64,000 nucleotides of DNA from Paludibacteraceae bacterium (GTDB lineage Bacteria > Bacteroidota > Bacteroidia > Bacteroidales > Paludibacteraceae), in assembly GCA_017443145.1 (NCBI GenBank), contig JAFSPA010000013.1, positions 43,514 to 107,513 on the forward strand, in the 5' to 3' direction. A program made the translations under genes and the position numbers. Position 1 is the first letter of the stretch. Each line of letters begins with the position of its first letter. Under the pieces are notes generated by a model that saw only the letters and a program-made list of their open reading frames with translations, did no database searches and had not been told where the DNA came from. This document shows positions 19,061-26,451 of this stretch, in pieces.

Positions 19061-19285
19061 TCAAAGGTTTTTGAACCTACTACCGTCAGATCTTAGACGT
19101 AAAATGGGATGACATATAGATATTTAGCGTTTGCTATATTTGAGGATATATTCATTTCTCGACAACTTGATATAGTGTTCCGAAAATATTGCGAAGCGCT
19201 CACCTGGTGCGTGAGCTTTCTGCATATTTGGACACTATGGGAGTCGAGACCCGAATATACCAATAGCAGTTGGCTCACGTTTTTT
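19061..19285 (+). ncRNA. Structured RNA locus 1 (possible 6S-like RNA or leader)
   Basis: About 225 nt from the predicted transcription start to a T6 run at 19280-19285. In order: a 5-bp hairpin AGGTT/AACCT (19065-19078); a 33-nt block (19083-19115) that is 32/33 identical to 63619-63651; a hairpin TAGC-GTTT-GCTA (19125-19136); and a rod 19144-19261. The rod has five stacked helices, including TCTCGAC/GTCGAGA (19157-19163 with 19243-19249), ATAGTGTTCC/GGACACTAT and the apical GCTCAC/GTGAGC. Transcription could stop at the T6 run or read on into the gene at 19350. The rod-with-internal-loops shape recalls 6S RNA, but I cannot place it in a known family. It is not protein coding. Confidence 0.6.
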
Positions 19286-19349
19286 GTATATTATATAACC
19301 GGAGTGTGCCGAAAATCCGAAGAAGAGTAGGCAAAAAAACAACAAAACA

Positions 19350-20258
19350 ATGAAAAAAGTCTTAATTTTATTTTGTTTGATGATTTCTGTTACAATGGTT
19401 GTTGCAGAGGATATCAAAAAAGTCGCAATTTTAGAAGTTGTAGACAAAGAAGGTAAACTTACTTATGGTCAGAAATTAGCATTACGTACCTACATGGCAA
19501 ATGCAGTGTCGAATACTAACGGCTATGAGGCGTACAATCGGTCAGATGTGGACCTAATTATGAGTGAGCACGAATTTCAACGTACGGGTTTAGTTAGTGA
19601 ATCTGAAATCCGCAAATTGGGAGAGATGACAGGAGTATTGTATATACTTGTAACAGAAGCTGCTCCAATTGATAATTATGGTATTCTTGCCATAGGTCAG
19701 TTATTGAATGTGGAAACGGGAAGAATAGAAACAATTGAGCAGCAAATGATGGGAACTACAGGTGCTGAAATTCAAGAGGGATGCCAAATCTTAGCAAAAA
19801 AACTAATTAAAGAGTCTTTATCCACAAAAATTCAAACGGCGCAGGGACATCAAAATTTCGTGATTGAGAAAACTAACAAAGATACTTATACGATTGCAGG
19901 CAATACATTAGACAAACTTGCATTTGAACAGTTTATCTACAGAAATTGTCCGTTGGCTTGGCAGCAATATTCCGTTGGAAAAAAATGTATTATAGGAGGA
20001 TGGAGTGCTTTTGGAATTGGTTGTGGATTAACTTTTATGGGTGGCGTGATAATAATTACGAGTTTTGGAGCATCGATAGCATTCGTAACTATTGGTGCTT
20101 TAGGGGTGGCCGCTTCTGTTCCTTTGTTGAGTATAGGCTATTCAAAGAAGAATAATGCATATAAGACTTATAATAGTATGTGCTTGGAAAATCGTCCTCA
20201 ATTTTCTCTTAATGTAATCGCAGGACAAAACGGCCTCGGCTTAGCACTACAATTCTAA
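19350..20258 (+). CDS. CsgG/LpoB-like N-terminal domain protein with C-terminal membrane segments
   Basis: A 302-residue protein with a signal peptide (MKKVLILFCLMISVTMVVA). Residues 22-170 look like the CsgG/LpoB-type fold seen in surface assembly lipoproteins: KKVAILEVVDKEG, then YEAYNRSDVDLIMSEHEFQRTGLVSESEIRKLGEMTGVLYILVTE, where a regulator-type nucleotide-independent strand-helix pattern is clear. Residues about 210-265 contain two hydrophobic, glycine-rich stretches. No lipobox cysteine was seen at the cleavage site. It follows RNA locus 1 by 64 nt, with a purine/A-rich region before the ATG, and precedes a secreted protein by 10 bp. Precise function is unknown. Confidence 0.6.
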   Translation: MKKVLILFCLMISVTMVVAEDIKKVAILEVVDKEGKLTYGQKLALRTYMANAVSNTNGYEAYNRSDVDLIMSEHEFQRTGLVSESEIRKLGEMTGVLYILVTEAAPIDNYGILAIGQLLNVETGRIETIEQQMMGTTGAEIQEGCQILAKKLIKESLSTKIQTAQGHQNFVIEKTNKDTYTIAGNTLDKLAFEQFIYRNCPLAWQQYSVGKKCIIGGWSAFGIGCGLTFMGGVIIITSFGASIAFVTIGALGVAASVPLLSIGYSKKNNAYKTYNSMCLENRPQFSLNVIAGQNGLGLALQF

Positions 20259-20268
20259 CGCGCATCCT

Positions 20269-20718
20269 ATGAGAATCAAGTGTATTTTATTTTTGATGGT
20301 TGCTTTTAGCATATCTGTGTCTGCACAAAACACGCATTCTAAAGGCAACATCTATTTGGATTGTAGTGCGTTGACTACATCATATACGTACACTCAGTTA
20401 CGTGGTGATATTGCCGGTTGTCTTTCTCAGGCAGGGTACACGGTGGTTACTTCTGCGAGTGAGGCGACGTGGACGGTACAAGTAAATGGCAGTATCGGCA
20501 AACAACAACAATCTGTAATAGCCTCTAAAACGTGGTATTTTACAGAGGTTATTGTGTCCATAATGATTGACAGAGGGGCATATGCCAAACGTATATACGA
20601 AACGAATCTAACTCAAAAGGGCTCCCATTTAACAGACTTTGATGATGCGGCTTTAGATGCATATAAACGTATAACTCCGCAAATCTGCGAGACTATCGTA
20701 CAGCAGATTTCGCAGTAA
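20269..20718 (+). CDS. Secreted hypothetical protein, probably frameshifted at its C-terminus
   Basis: I do not recognise the family. The 149-residue product has a signal peptide (MRIKCILFLMVAFSISVSAQ) and a small mature domain with YLDCSALTTSYTYTQLRGDIAGCLSQAGY and a C-terminal helix ending ETIVQQISQ. It is probably co-transcribed with the CsgG-like gene 10 bp upstream. If T20716 were absent, the frame would run on from SQ into KVDAIIFIQRGDELF and end ARVK at 20788. That is the same C-terminal motif carried by the four surface proteins at 35.8-44 kb. The stop at 20716-20718 may therefore be a one-base frameshift (decay, variation or sequence error). Confidence 0.6.
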   Translation: MRIKCILFLMVAFSISVSAQNTHSKGNIYLDCSALTTSYTYTQLRGDIAGCLSQAGYTVVTSASEATWTVQVNGSIGKQQQSVIASKTWYFTEVIVSIMIDRGAYAKRIYETNLTQKGSHLTDFDDAALDAYKRITPQICETIVQQISQ

Positions 20719-20788
20719 GGTAGATGCGATTATATTCATCCAACGTGGCGATGAACTCTTCAACGCCCAAGATGCGAGAGTGAAGTAA
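20717..20788 (+). pseudogene. Out-of-frame remnant of a surface-protein C-terminal sorting motif
   Basis: Codons 20717-20788 read KVDAIIFIQRGDELFNAQDARVK and stop. This matches the C-termini at 35841 (IQRGDELFNLNGARVK), 37755 and 40542. There is no start codon of its own; it abuts the 20269 gene, shifted by one base. A terminator follows 55 nt later. Confidence 0.7.
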
Positions 20789-20810
20789 GGTCTTTAAAAA
20801 GTGTTTGATC

Positions 20811-20843
20811 AACCCTTGATAAACCCTTGAAGGACCCTTGACG
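20811..20843. repeat. Three 11-bp tandem units, ACCCTTGA core
   Basis: AACCCTTGATA, AACCCTTGAAG and GACCCTTGACG lie head to tail (20811-20843) directly before the terminator stem. The 11-bp period equals that of the larger repeat block at 21029. Confidence 0.7.
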
Positions 20844-20879
20844 AAAAGTGCAGGAATTTGACGATTCCTGCACTTTTTT
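20844..20879 (+). terminator. Rho-independent terminator
   Basis: A long stem AAAAGTGCAGGAAT/ATTCCTGCACTTTT (20844-20857 with 20864-20877) is followed by T residues. It ends the 19350-20269 transcript. A pyrimidine-rich stretch follows to about 20930. Confidence 0.9.
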
Positions 20880-20931
20880 CTTCATCTTTTTCTGTTTTCT
20901 TCCAATTTTCTGCAAAAATCATAAATAAATT

Positions 20932-20963
20932 CTTGCATATCTCACAAAAATATATTATCTTTG
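20932..20963 (+). promoter_or_regulatory. Promoter upstream of the 20986/21180 ORFs
   Basis: CTTGC at 20932 and TATCTTTG at 20956-20963, with exact 24-nt spacing. Confidence 0.75.
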
Positions 20964-20985
20964 CACCCAAATTGAACTAAAAACT

Positions 20986-21090
20986 ATGATTATCACACCA
21001 ACTTCATCCCCATTTATGTCCTACTGTTCCCGTAGGTCACCCGAAGGTCGCCCGAAGGTCACCCGTAGGTCGACCGAAAATCAGCCATAA
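20986..21090 (+). CDS. Possible 34-residue leader ORF spanning the 11-bp repeats
   Basis: An ATG 22 bp after the promoter opens 34 codons ending TAA at 21088-21090. The product starts MIITPTSSPFMSYC and then contains the repeat translation RRSPEGRPKVTRRST. The 11-bp DNA period yields an 11-residue peptide period. It lies on the transcript leading to the 21180 gene and could be a leader peptide. The peptide may equally be an accident of repeat DNA, since the same repeats at 39639 are not in a credible gene. Confidence 0.3.
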   Translation: MIITPTSSPFMSYCSRRSPEGRPKVTRRSTENQP

Positions 21091-21116
21091 GTCAGCCGCA
21101 GTTGAACCAGAGGTCG
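21029..21116. repeat. Eight 11-bp tandem repeats, block 1
   Basis: Eight consecutive 11-bp units, consensus CCCGAAGGTCR, the first four nearly perfect and the last four degenerate (for example ACCGAAAATCA, GCCATAAGTCA). It is homologous to block 2 at 39639-39726, also exactly eight units. Flanks match too: TGTCCT..TTCCCG before, and ACG..ACCAT..ACG..ATGAC.CG after. The 11-bp period puts each unit on nearly the same DNA face. Confidence 0.85.
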
Positions 21117-21179
21117 AACGTTACCATCACGACACCACATAATGACTCGAGAATAAAAACAATATAAAATCAAAACAAT

Positions 21180-21680
21180 ATGAAACTAACAAACGACGAC
21201 TCCATCCAAATTCGGCATGGAAAAGTAAGTAAAAACAGTAGAGGTTACTTCTATGAAGGACCTCGTGGTCAGCAACTCTATCGTGATCGACCGGAGACCT
21301 ACCAGCAAAAGCGTTCCCCGAAACAACGTTGGAACTCGCTTTCGTTCACCTATGCCCATCAACAAATCCGCCAGCTTTGGAGCTCGCAGGAGCAAATCGA
21401 CCAAGTAACTCAAGAGTGGAATTCCGCGATGCGCATCGGTCCGAGTAATCAAACGTATCCTGACGCAAAGGGCTGGAAATTCGCCATGTTACAAGTAGAG
21501 TGGAAACTCAACAACCCCTTTGAAACTTGGTACGAACAATACCTCGCCGAAATCTCTCAAAAGGCTGCAGAGAAAACCGCTTCCGAAGACACATCAGACT
21601 ACATGCTCCGTCACCAGGCCGAAATCCTCGAAGCCCAAGCTGCTGCCCTCCGCGCACAACTCAAAGCACGTCATATGTAA
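21180..21680 (+). CDS. Hypothetical cytoplasmic protein
   Basis: Family not recognised. It has 166 residues, no signal peptide and no membrane segment, and is rich in Gln, Arg and aromatic residues. The N-terminal 50 residues look basic (RHGKVSKNSRGYFYEGPRGQQLYRDRPETYQQKR is the region, residues 12-45). The middle is helical with several Trp, and the C-terminal 35 residues form an Ala/Glu/Gln helix (MLRHQAEILEAQAAALRAQL) that could be a coiled coil. The A-rich region before the ATG resembles other leaders here. It stands between the repeat block and the efflux operon with no functional clue from context. Confidence 0.6.
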   Translation: MKLTNDDSIQIRHGKVSKNSRGYFYEGPRGQQLYRDRPETYQQKRSPKQRWNSLSFTYAHQQIRQLWSSQEQIDQVTQEWNSAMRIGPSNQTYPDAKGWKFAMLQVEWKLNNPFETWYEQYLAEISQKAAEKTASEDTSDYMLRHQAEILEAQAAALRAQLKARHM

Positions 21681-21684
21681 TGTA

Positions 21685-21727
21685 GTACTTTCGGCACACC
21701 CCTAAAGAGTATCCACTCCGAAAGTAC
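21685..21727. repeat. Inverted repeat element GTACTTTCGG/CCGAAAGTAC
   Basis: A perfect 10-bp inverted repeat (21685-21694 with 21718-21727) encloses a 23-nt loop containing CACACCCCTAAAG. It has no T-tail, so it is not a standard terminator. A similar element is at 35722-35770. Confidence 0.65.
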
Positions 21728-21798
21728 GTTCGCTCGAACGCGCGAACTCCAACTAAATGGTACAAAAAGCTCATTTATGCGAGCATAATTCGTTTTTT

Positions 21799-21817
21799 TT
21801 ACCAATTTATTTGGTAA
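21799..21817. promoter_or_regulatory. Candidate operator over the efflux promoter
   Basis: A perfect palindrome TTACCAA-TTTAT-TTGGTAA overlaps the -33 box (TTTGG, 21810-21814) of the efflux operon promoter. A repressor bound here would block the promoter. The regulator is not identified and no TetR- or MarR-type gene is adjacent. Confidence 0.5.
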
Positions 21818-21841
21818 TTCCATTTTTTTGTAGTACTTTTG
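21810..21841 (+). promoter_or_regulatory. Promoter of the RND efflux operon
   Basis: TTTGG at 21810 and TACTTTTG at 21834-21841, spaced 24 nt. The first gene also has an unusually good Shine-Dalgarno sequence (AAGGAG, 21886-21891) 8 nt before its ATG. Confidence 0.8.
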
Positions 21842-21899
21842 CGGGCTAAATTAATTTGGCGTAGAATGTGACCGATAAAAATATCTAAGGAGTGACAAT

Positions 21900-22349
21900 A
21901 TGAAAAAAGGATTATATTTGACCATAGTTTTGGTCGTTATGGCCGTGCTGGCGGGCTGTAAGAACGAGTTGCAGCAAGTGTCCGGAGAGTACAGTTACAA
22001 GATTTCCGGCAATGCGATAGTCGATAGTACGGAAGTGCATCTGACGAACGAAAGTGGCGCGTTGCATATCATCGACAAAGATGAGAAAGAACTGCTGCTG
22101 ACGTTCAATATGCTTGCCGGAGATGTGTACACAACGAACGCCGAGTTGAGCGCTAAAGTGCTGAAAATCAGCGAGTTCGAGCGGGTGATTATGCACAATG
22201 CCAAGAACTACAAAATCAAAGTGACGGGCGAAGGTAATGTGTATGACAACAATATTGTGCTCGATATGCAGTATAAAGGCATGTCGATGGACAAAGACTC
22301 GATAGAGCTGGAAAGCAAAGATATTAAACTGGTTGCAACGCGAAACTGA
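21900..22349 (+). CDS. Small lipoprotein at the head of the efflux operon
   Basis: The 149-residue protein has a lipoprotein signal (MKKGLYLTIVLVVMAVLAGC, lipobox LAGC, lipidated Cys20). The mature part is a beta-rich domain of about 125 residues with repeated patterns such as SGEYSYKISGNAIVDSTEV and ISEFERVIMHNAKNYKIKVTG. The family is not recognised. The stop overlaps the ATG of the adaptor gene (ATGA), so it is translationally coupled to the pump. It may be an accessory or ligand-binding component. Confidence 0.65.
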   Translation: MKKGLYLTIVLVVMAVLAGCKNELQQVSGEYSYKISGNAIVDSTEVHLTNESGALHIIDKDEKELLLTFNMLAGDVYTTNAELSAKVLKISEFERVIMHNAKNYKIKVTGEGNVYDNNIVLDMQYKGMSMDKDSIELESKDIKLVATRN

Positions 22350-23359
22350 TGAAAAAGTTATTTTTGATTATATTGCCGAGTTTGGTGCTTGTCGGTTGCA
22401 CGCGCGAACAGAGCAGCAAACAAGCTGTTCCGCCGTTGAATGTGCATGTGATGACAGTTGCGTCACAATCGGTGGTGCCGACTCATACGTACGTGGCAAA
22501 GATTGAGGAGAGTCACATGGTGCCGCTAAGTGTGCAAACGCCCGGCAAAGTGACGGAAGTGCTGTGTCGCGCTTCGGACAAAGTGCGTGAAGGACAAGTG
22601 CTGTTACGTTTGGATAAGACCCAGGCGCAGAATGCCTGTAAGTCGGCCCAAGCGACGCTTCGCGAGGCACAAGATGCGTATGACCGTGCAAGTCAAGTGT
22701 TTGCCGAAGGTGGCGTGACGAAGCAGAAGATGGTGGAGATTGAATCCAAGTTGTCTCAAGCGCAATCGATGGTAGATATGGCAGATAAAGCGCTGAAAGA
22801 CTGCGAGTTACGTGCTCCGCGTGCTGGTGTTATAGGGCGTTGCGATATCCAAGTGGGACAAGTGGTGGCGCCTGGCTTGACGCTTATTACGTTACTTGAT
22901 ATTGCAGGTTACAATGCCGTTTTTGCTGTGCCGGAAACAGAGATTGCATCTGTCGTTATCGGCGATGCGGCACAAGTAGATATTGCGGCGCTGAATGCAA
23001 CGAATATCCCGGCTCGCGTAGTAGAGAAGAATATGGAAGCGAACGTGGTGACGCATACTTACGAAGTAAAGGCTTCCATTGATGGCAAGACCAAAGAACT
23101 GCTGCCGGGAATGGTGGCGAAGATACGTTTGCATGCTCACGAGCAGAGCGGATTCGTAATTCCGGCTTCGTGTGTTTCGCTCCAACCTGCAGGAACAATG
23201 GTTTGGGTGGCTAATGACAGTGTGGCAGAGCGCAGAATGATTACGGTTGGCGCTTACATAGAGGGTGGAGTGCTTGTGACAGATGGCCTGCAGTTAGGCG
23301 AGAAAGTTATTACCGACGGTTCCCATAAGCTCTATAACGGGGCAGCGATTAGTTATTGA
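22349..23359 (+). CDS. RND efflux periplasmic adaptor (MFP, HlyD family)
   Basis: The 336-residue lipoprotein (MKKLFLIILPSLVLVGC, lipobox LVGC) connects the inner-membrane pump with the outer-membrane channel. The lipoyl/barrel-sandwich part is visible as VPLSVQTPGKVTEVLCRASDKVREGQVL, then the alpha-hairpin (KTQAQNACKSAQATLREAQDAYDRASQ, residues about 90-155), then LRAPRAGVIGRCDIQVGQVV and the beta-barrel and membrane-proximal domains ending in LQLGEKVITDGSHKLYNGAAI. It shares one base with the RND gene that follows. Confidence 0.92.
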   Translation: MKKLFLIILPSLVLVGCTREQSSKQAVPPLNVHVMTVASQSVVPTHTYVAKIEESHMVPLSVQTPGKVTEVLCRASDKVREGQVLLRLDKTQAQNACKSAQATLREAQDAYDRASQVFAEGGVTKQKMVEIESKLSQAQSMVDMADKALKDCELRAPRAGVIGRCDIQVGQVVAPGLTLITLLDIAGYNAVFAVPETEIASVVIGDAAQVDIAALNATNIPARVVEKNMEANVVTHTYEVKASIDGKTKELLPGMVAKIRLHAHEQSGFVIPASCVSLQPAGTMVWVANDSVAERRMITVGAYIEGGVLVTDGLQLGEKVITDGSHKLYNGAAISY

Positions 23360-26300
23360 TGAGGAGTGCGCGTGATCATATTGTAGGTGCTATGAGAAAC
23401 CACGGACTTGTGGTTTTCATGTTCATGTGCCTTACCATTTTTGGTATATGGTCGCTACCGCAACTCAATAAGGACGAGTTCCCGCAATTCACTATCCGGC
23501 AAGCCGTTATCGCGGCTATCTATCCCGGTGCGACCGCGCAAGAGATGGAAGAGCAGGTGACTATTCCGCTGGAAGAATTCATCAACTCCTACGAGGAAGT
23601 AGATAAAGATAAGACCTATTCTGTCACCGAAGACGGTATTGTGTATGTTTACACGATGCTTCGCAACGAAGTAAGGTCGATGCCGGAAGCATGGGCCAGT
23701 ATGCGTGCCGGTCTGGATTTGTTCCGCAAGACAAGTCTGCCGCAGGGTGTGCTGCAGGTAGTGGTGATAGATGATTTCGGGCACACGAGTTCGATGCTTT
23801 TGGCGGTGGAGAGTCCGGAACGCAGCTCGCGTGAACTGACTTTCTATGCCCGAAAAGTGTGCGACCGATTGCGCACTATTCCGGCAGTGGGTAAGTTGCG
23901 TATCTTGGGCGAACAGAGCGAAGAGATCGCTGTGACGATTGACCCGACACGGCTTTCGGCTTATGGCATTGACCAGACACAGATTCAGGCGACACTGTTG
24001 TTGCAAGGCTTTAGAACACTTTCCGGCGGGAACAACGACAACCGCTTGCAGGTGGCTATTCCGTATAAGACCGAATATGAGATTGCGGAGCAGATAATCT
24101 GGGCAGATCCTATTAGTGGCGCGGCCATTCGCGTGAAGGATATTGCAACCGTTGAGCGGCGCTACAAAGAGGCGGATAAATACGTCGATTACTACGAAGA
24201 TGGCAAGTCCTCCTGCCTTATCATCAATATGGAGATGATGCCGGGCAACAATATTGTGGCATTTGGTGAGGAAGTAGAGAAAATTTTGGCTGAAGCAAAG
24301 GAAGATTTGCCGCCTGATATACAGTTCCATCGCGTAACGAATCAGCCGAAAGTGGTGAATGATTCGGTAATGTCTTTCCTGCGCGATATTCTTATTTCGA
24401 TATTGGTGGTGATAGCGGTAATGTTGCTGCTTTTCCCGCTTCGTACAGCTTTGGTGGCATCTACGAGTGTGCCTGTGTGCACAGCTATTTGTATCGGGCT
24501 GATGTATTTGACCGGTATTGAACTGAATACGGTGACGCTCGCAGCACTTATCTTCGTGCTGGGCTTGATTGTCGATGATGCGGTAATCGTGATTGATGGC
24601 TACCAGAATGCGCTGGATAAAGGCCACTCGCGGTTCTATTCGGCCGCTGTATCGACGAAAGCGCTCTTCGTGCCAATGGCGCTTGCCACCTGTGCGATAT
24701 CGGGTATGTTCTTCCCGATGACGAAGATTATTACCGGTCCTTTGGGCGAGTTCGTTCGTCTTTTCCCGTTTGCGGTATTGTTTGCACTAACGGCAAGTAT
24801 CTTCTACGCCGCATGGGTGACACCGTTTATGGCGGTGCGATTCGTCAAACGCAAGAAGAAATCCGAAATGGGGTGGTTTGAACGTGCTCAGACGCGATTC
24901 TTCACCCGTATTCAATCGGCATATCATAGGGTTCTGTCCGGCTGCTTTGCTCATCCGTGGGCAGTTTATTGCCTGTTAGTGGCGGTTCTGGCGACAGGCG
25001 GATTCCTCTTTACGCGTTTGAACCTGCAACTGTTACCAAAGGCAGAGCGCGAGTTCTTCGCTGTGGAGATTCACTTGCGCGAAGGTTCGACGTTGCAAGA
25101 GACAGCTGTAGTGGCAGATTCGTTAGCACGCATCCTCAATGCCGACAAACGCGTGAAGTCGGTTGCCTCGTTTGTGGGACAAGCCAGTCCGCGTTTCCAT
25201 GCGACATATCAACCCCAGATGGCGAAGCCAAGTTATGCGCAGTTTATAGTTAATACGCACTCTTACCGCGAGACAGCGGCTATTTTGAAGGAATATACGC
25301 CGATTTACGAGCATTATTTCCCCAATGCCTATGTGCGTTTTAAACAGCTGGACTACCAAGTGGCAAAGAATCCGCTGGAGGTGCGTTTCCAGGGCGAAGA
25401 TTTCGATGCGCTGGAGTTGTTAGCTGATTCGGTGAGACGCTATATGGCGCAGCAACCGGAGTTACACTGGGTACATACCGATTACGACGAAGTAGCGCGT
25501 CAGACGCGTATTGTGCTGCGCCAGGATGAAGCAACGCGTTTAGGAATAACCGAGACGCTGTTGTCGCTATATCTTAATTCGGTTACTAACGGTGCGCGGT
25601 TGACGACGATTTGGGAAAACGATTACTCGGTGCCGGTGATGCTCTATACAACGAACGGTAAAGACTTATCTGTCAGTGAGTTACAAGATATGATGATTCC
25701 GACAGCTATTCCCGGTAAGTGGGTGCCGCTTCGCCAAGTGGCTGACTTGGAACCGGCATGGCATCATGCAACAATCAATCGTCGCAACGCTATTCGTACG
25801 GTGACGGTCGGATGTGATTTGCGCGGCAAGACATCACAGGTAACGGCTGAGAAGAAAGTGCGCAAGTGGGTGCAAGCGAATATATCTCCTGACGCAGATG
25901 TGATTGTCAACGGTTCGCGGGTACATATCAAGTACGGCGGTTTGACCGAACTCAATGGTATGATGGTGCCGCAGATTATGTGGTCTGTGGTGGCTGCGTT
26001 ACTGGTGATGTTTGTGCTCCTACTTTATCACTTCGGCAAGATATCGTTGTCGATATTGACACTGTCGTCGGCAACGCTCACTATCTTCGGCGCGTTTGTG
26101 GGATTATACATCTTCCAACTCGACATATCGATTACCGCCGTGTTGGGTATTGTTGCGCTCATCGGAATTATCGTCCGTAACGCGATTATGATGTATGAAT
26201 ATGCGGAAGAACTGCGCAAAACGAAGTGCTTGTCCGTGCGCGATGCCGCTTTTGAAGCGGGATTACGCCGTATGAGACCTGTTTTCCTGACGACAGCTAC

Positions 26301-26451
26301 AACCGCTTTGGGTGTGCTGCCGATGATTATTGCGCATACCTCGCTGTGGATGCCGATGGGAGTGGTGATTTGCTTTGGTGCCATACTAACGTTACCGCTT
26401 ACTGTCACCATTTTGCCAGTGATGTATTGGAAAATATACGACAAAAAATGA
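23359..26451 (+). CDS. RND multidrug-type efflux permease (AcrB/HAE-like)
   Basis: Proton-driven inner-membrane exporter. The ATG at 23359 overlaps the preceding TGA by one base and gives 1030 residues. It has the classical layout: TM1 at residues 15-30, a first porter domain, TM2-6, a second large periplasmic domain after TM7 and TM8-12. The TM4 acidic pair is present in LGLIVDDAVIVIDGYQ. In TM10 the usual relay lysine appears as Arg in LIGIIVRNAIMMYEYAEEL. Substrate is unknown; hydrophobic drugs or bile-type compounds are plausible. It is coupled to adaptor, TolC-like protein and histidine kinase. Confidence 0.93.
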   Translation: MRSARDHIVGAMRNHGLVVFMFMCLTIFGIWSLPQLNKDEFPQFTIRQAVIAAIYPGATAQEMEEQVTIPLEEFINSYEEVDKDKTYSVTEDGIVYVYTMLRNEVRSMPEAWASMRAGLDLFRKTSLPQGVLQVVVIDDFGHTSSMLLAVESPERSSRELTFYARKVCDRLRTIPAVGKLRILGEQSEEIAVTIDPTRLSAYGIDQTQIQATLLLQGFRTLSGGNNDNRLQVAIPYKTEYEIAEQIIWADPISGAAIRVKDIATVERRYKEADKYVDYYEDGKSSCLIINMEMMPGNNIVAFGEEVEKILAEAKEDLPPDIQFHRVTNQPKVVNDSVMSFLRDILISILVVIAVMLLLFPLRTALVASTSVPVCTAICIGLMYLTGIELNTVTLAALIFVLGLIVDDAVIVIDGYQNALDKGHSRFYSAAVSTKALFVPMALATCAISGMFFPMTKIITGPLGEFVRLFPFAVLFALTASIFYAAWVTPFMAVRFVKRKKKSEMGWFERAQTRFFTRIQSAYHRVLSGCFAHPWAVYCLLVAVLATGGFLFTRLNLQLLPKAEREFFAVEIHLREGSTLQETAVVADSLARILNADKRVKSVASFVGQASPRFHATYQPQMAKPSYAQFIVNTHSYRETAAILKEYTPIYEHYFPNAYVRFKQLDYQVAKNPLEVRFQGEDFDALELLADSVRRYMAQQPELHWVHTDYDEVARQTRIVLRQDEATRLGITETLLSLYLNSVTNGARLTTIWENDYSVPVMLYTTNGKDLSVSELQDMMIPTAIPGKWVPLRQVADLEPAWHHATINRRNAIRTVTVGCDLRGKTSQVTAEKKVRKWVQANISPDADVIVNGSRVHIKYGGLTELNGMMVPQIMWSVVAALLVMFVLLLYHFGKISLSILTLSSATLTIFGAFVGLYIFQLDISITAVLGIVALIGIIVRNAIMMYEYAEELRKTKCLSVRDAAFEAGLRRMRPVFLTTATTALGVLPMIIAHTSLWMPMGVVICFGAILTLPLTVTILPVMYWKIYDKK

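Noticed and set aside
19061..19285. RNA locus 1 as tmRNA, RNase P RNA, SRP RNA or retron ncRNA
   Set aside because: No tRNA-like ends or tag peptide, no RNase P or SRP signature segments, and no reverse transcriptase gene in the window.
21029..21116. Possible CRISPR array in the 11-bp repeats
   Set aside because: Contiguous units without spacers.
23455..24627. 390-codon minus-strand open frame
   Set aside because: Entirely antisense to the RND permease; composition rich in His/Arg/Gln and no family pattern.
26346..26447. Longer start for the TolC-like gene
   Set aside because: Would add 34 residues from inside the permease and hide the signal peptide; the ATGA overlap at 26448 is the normal arrangement.
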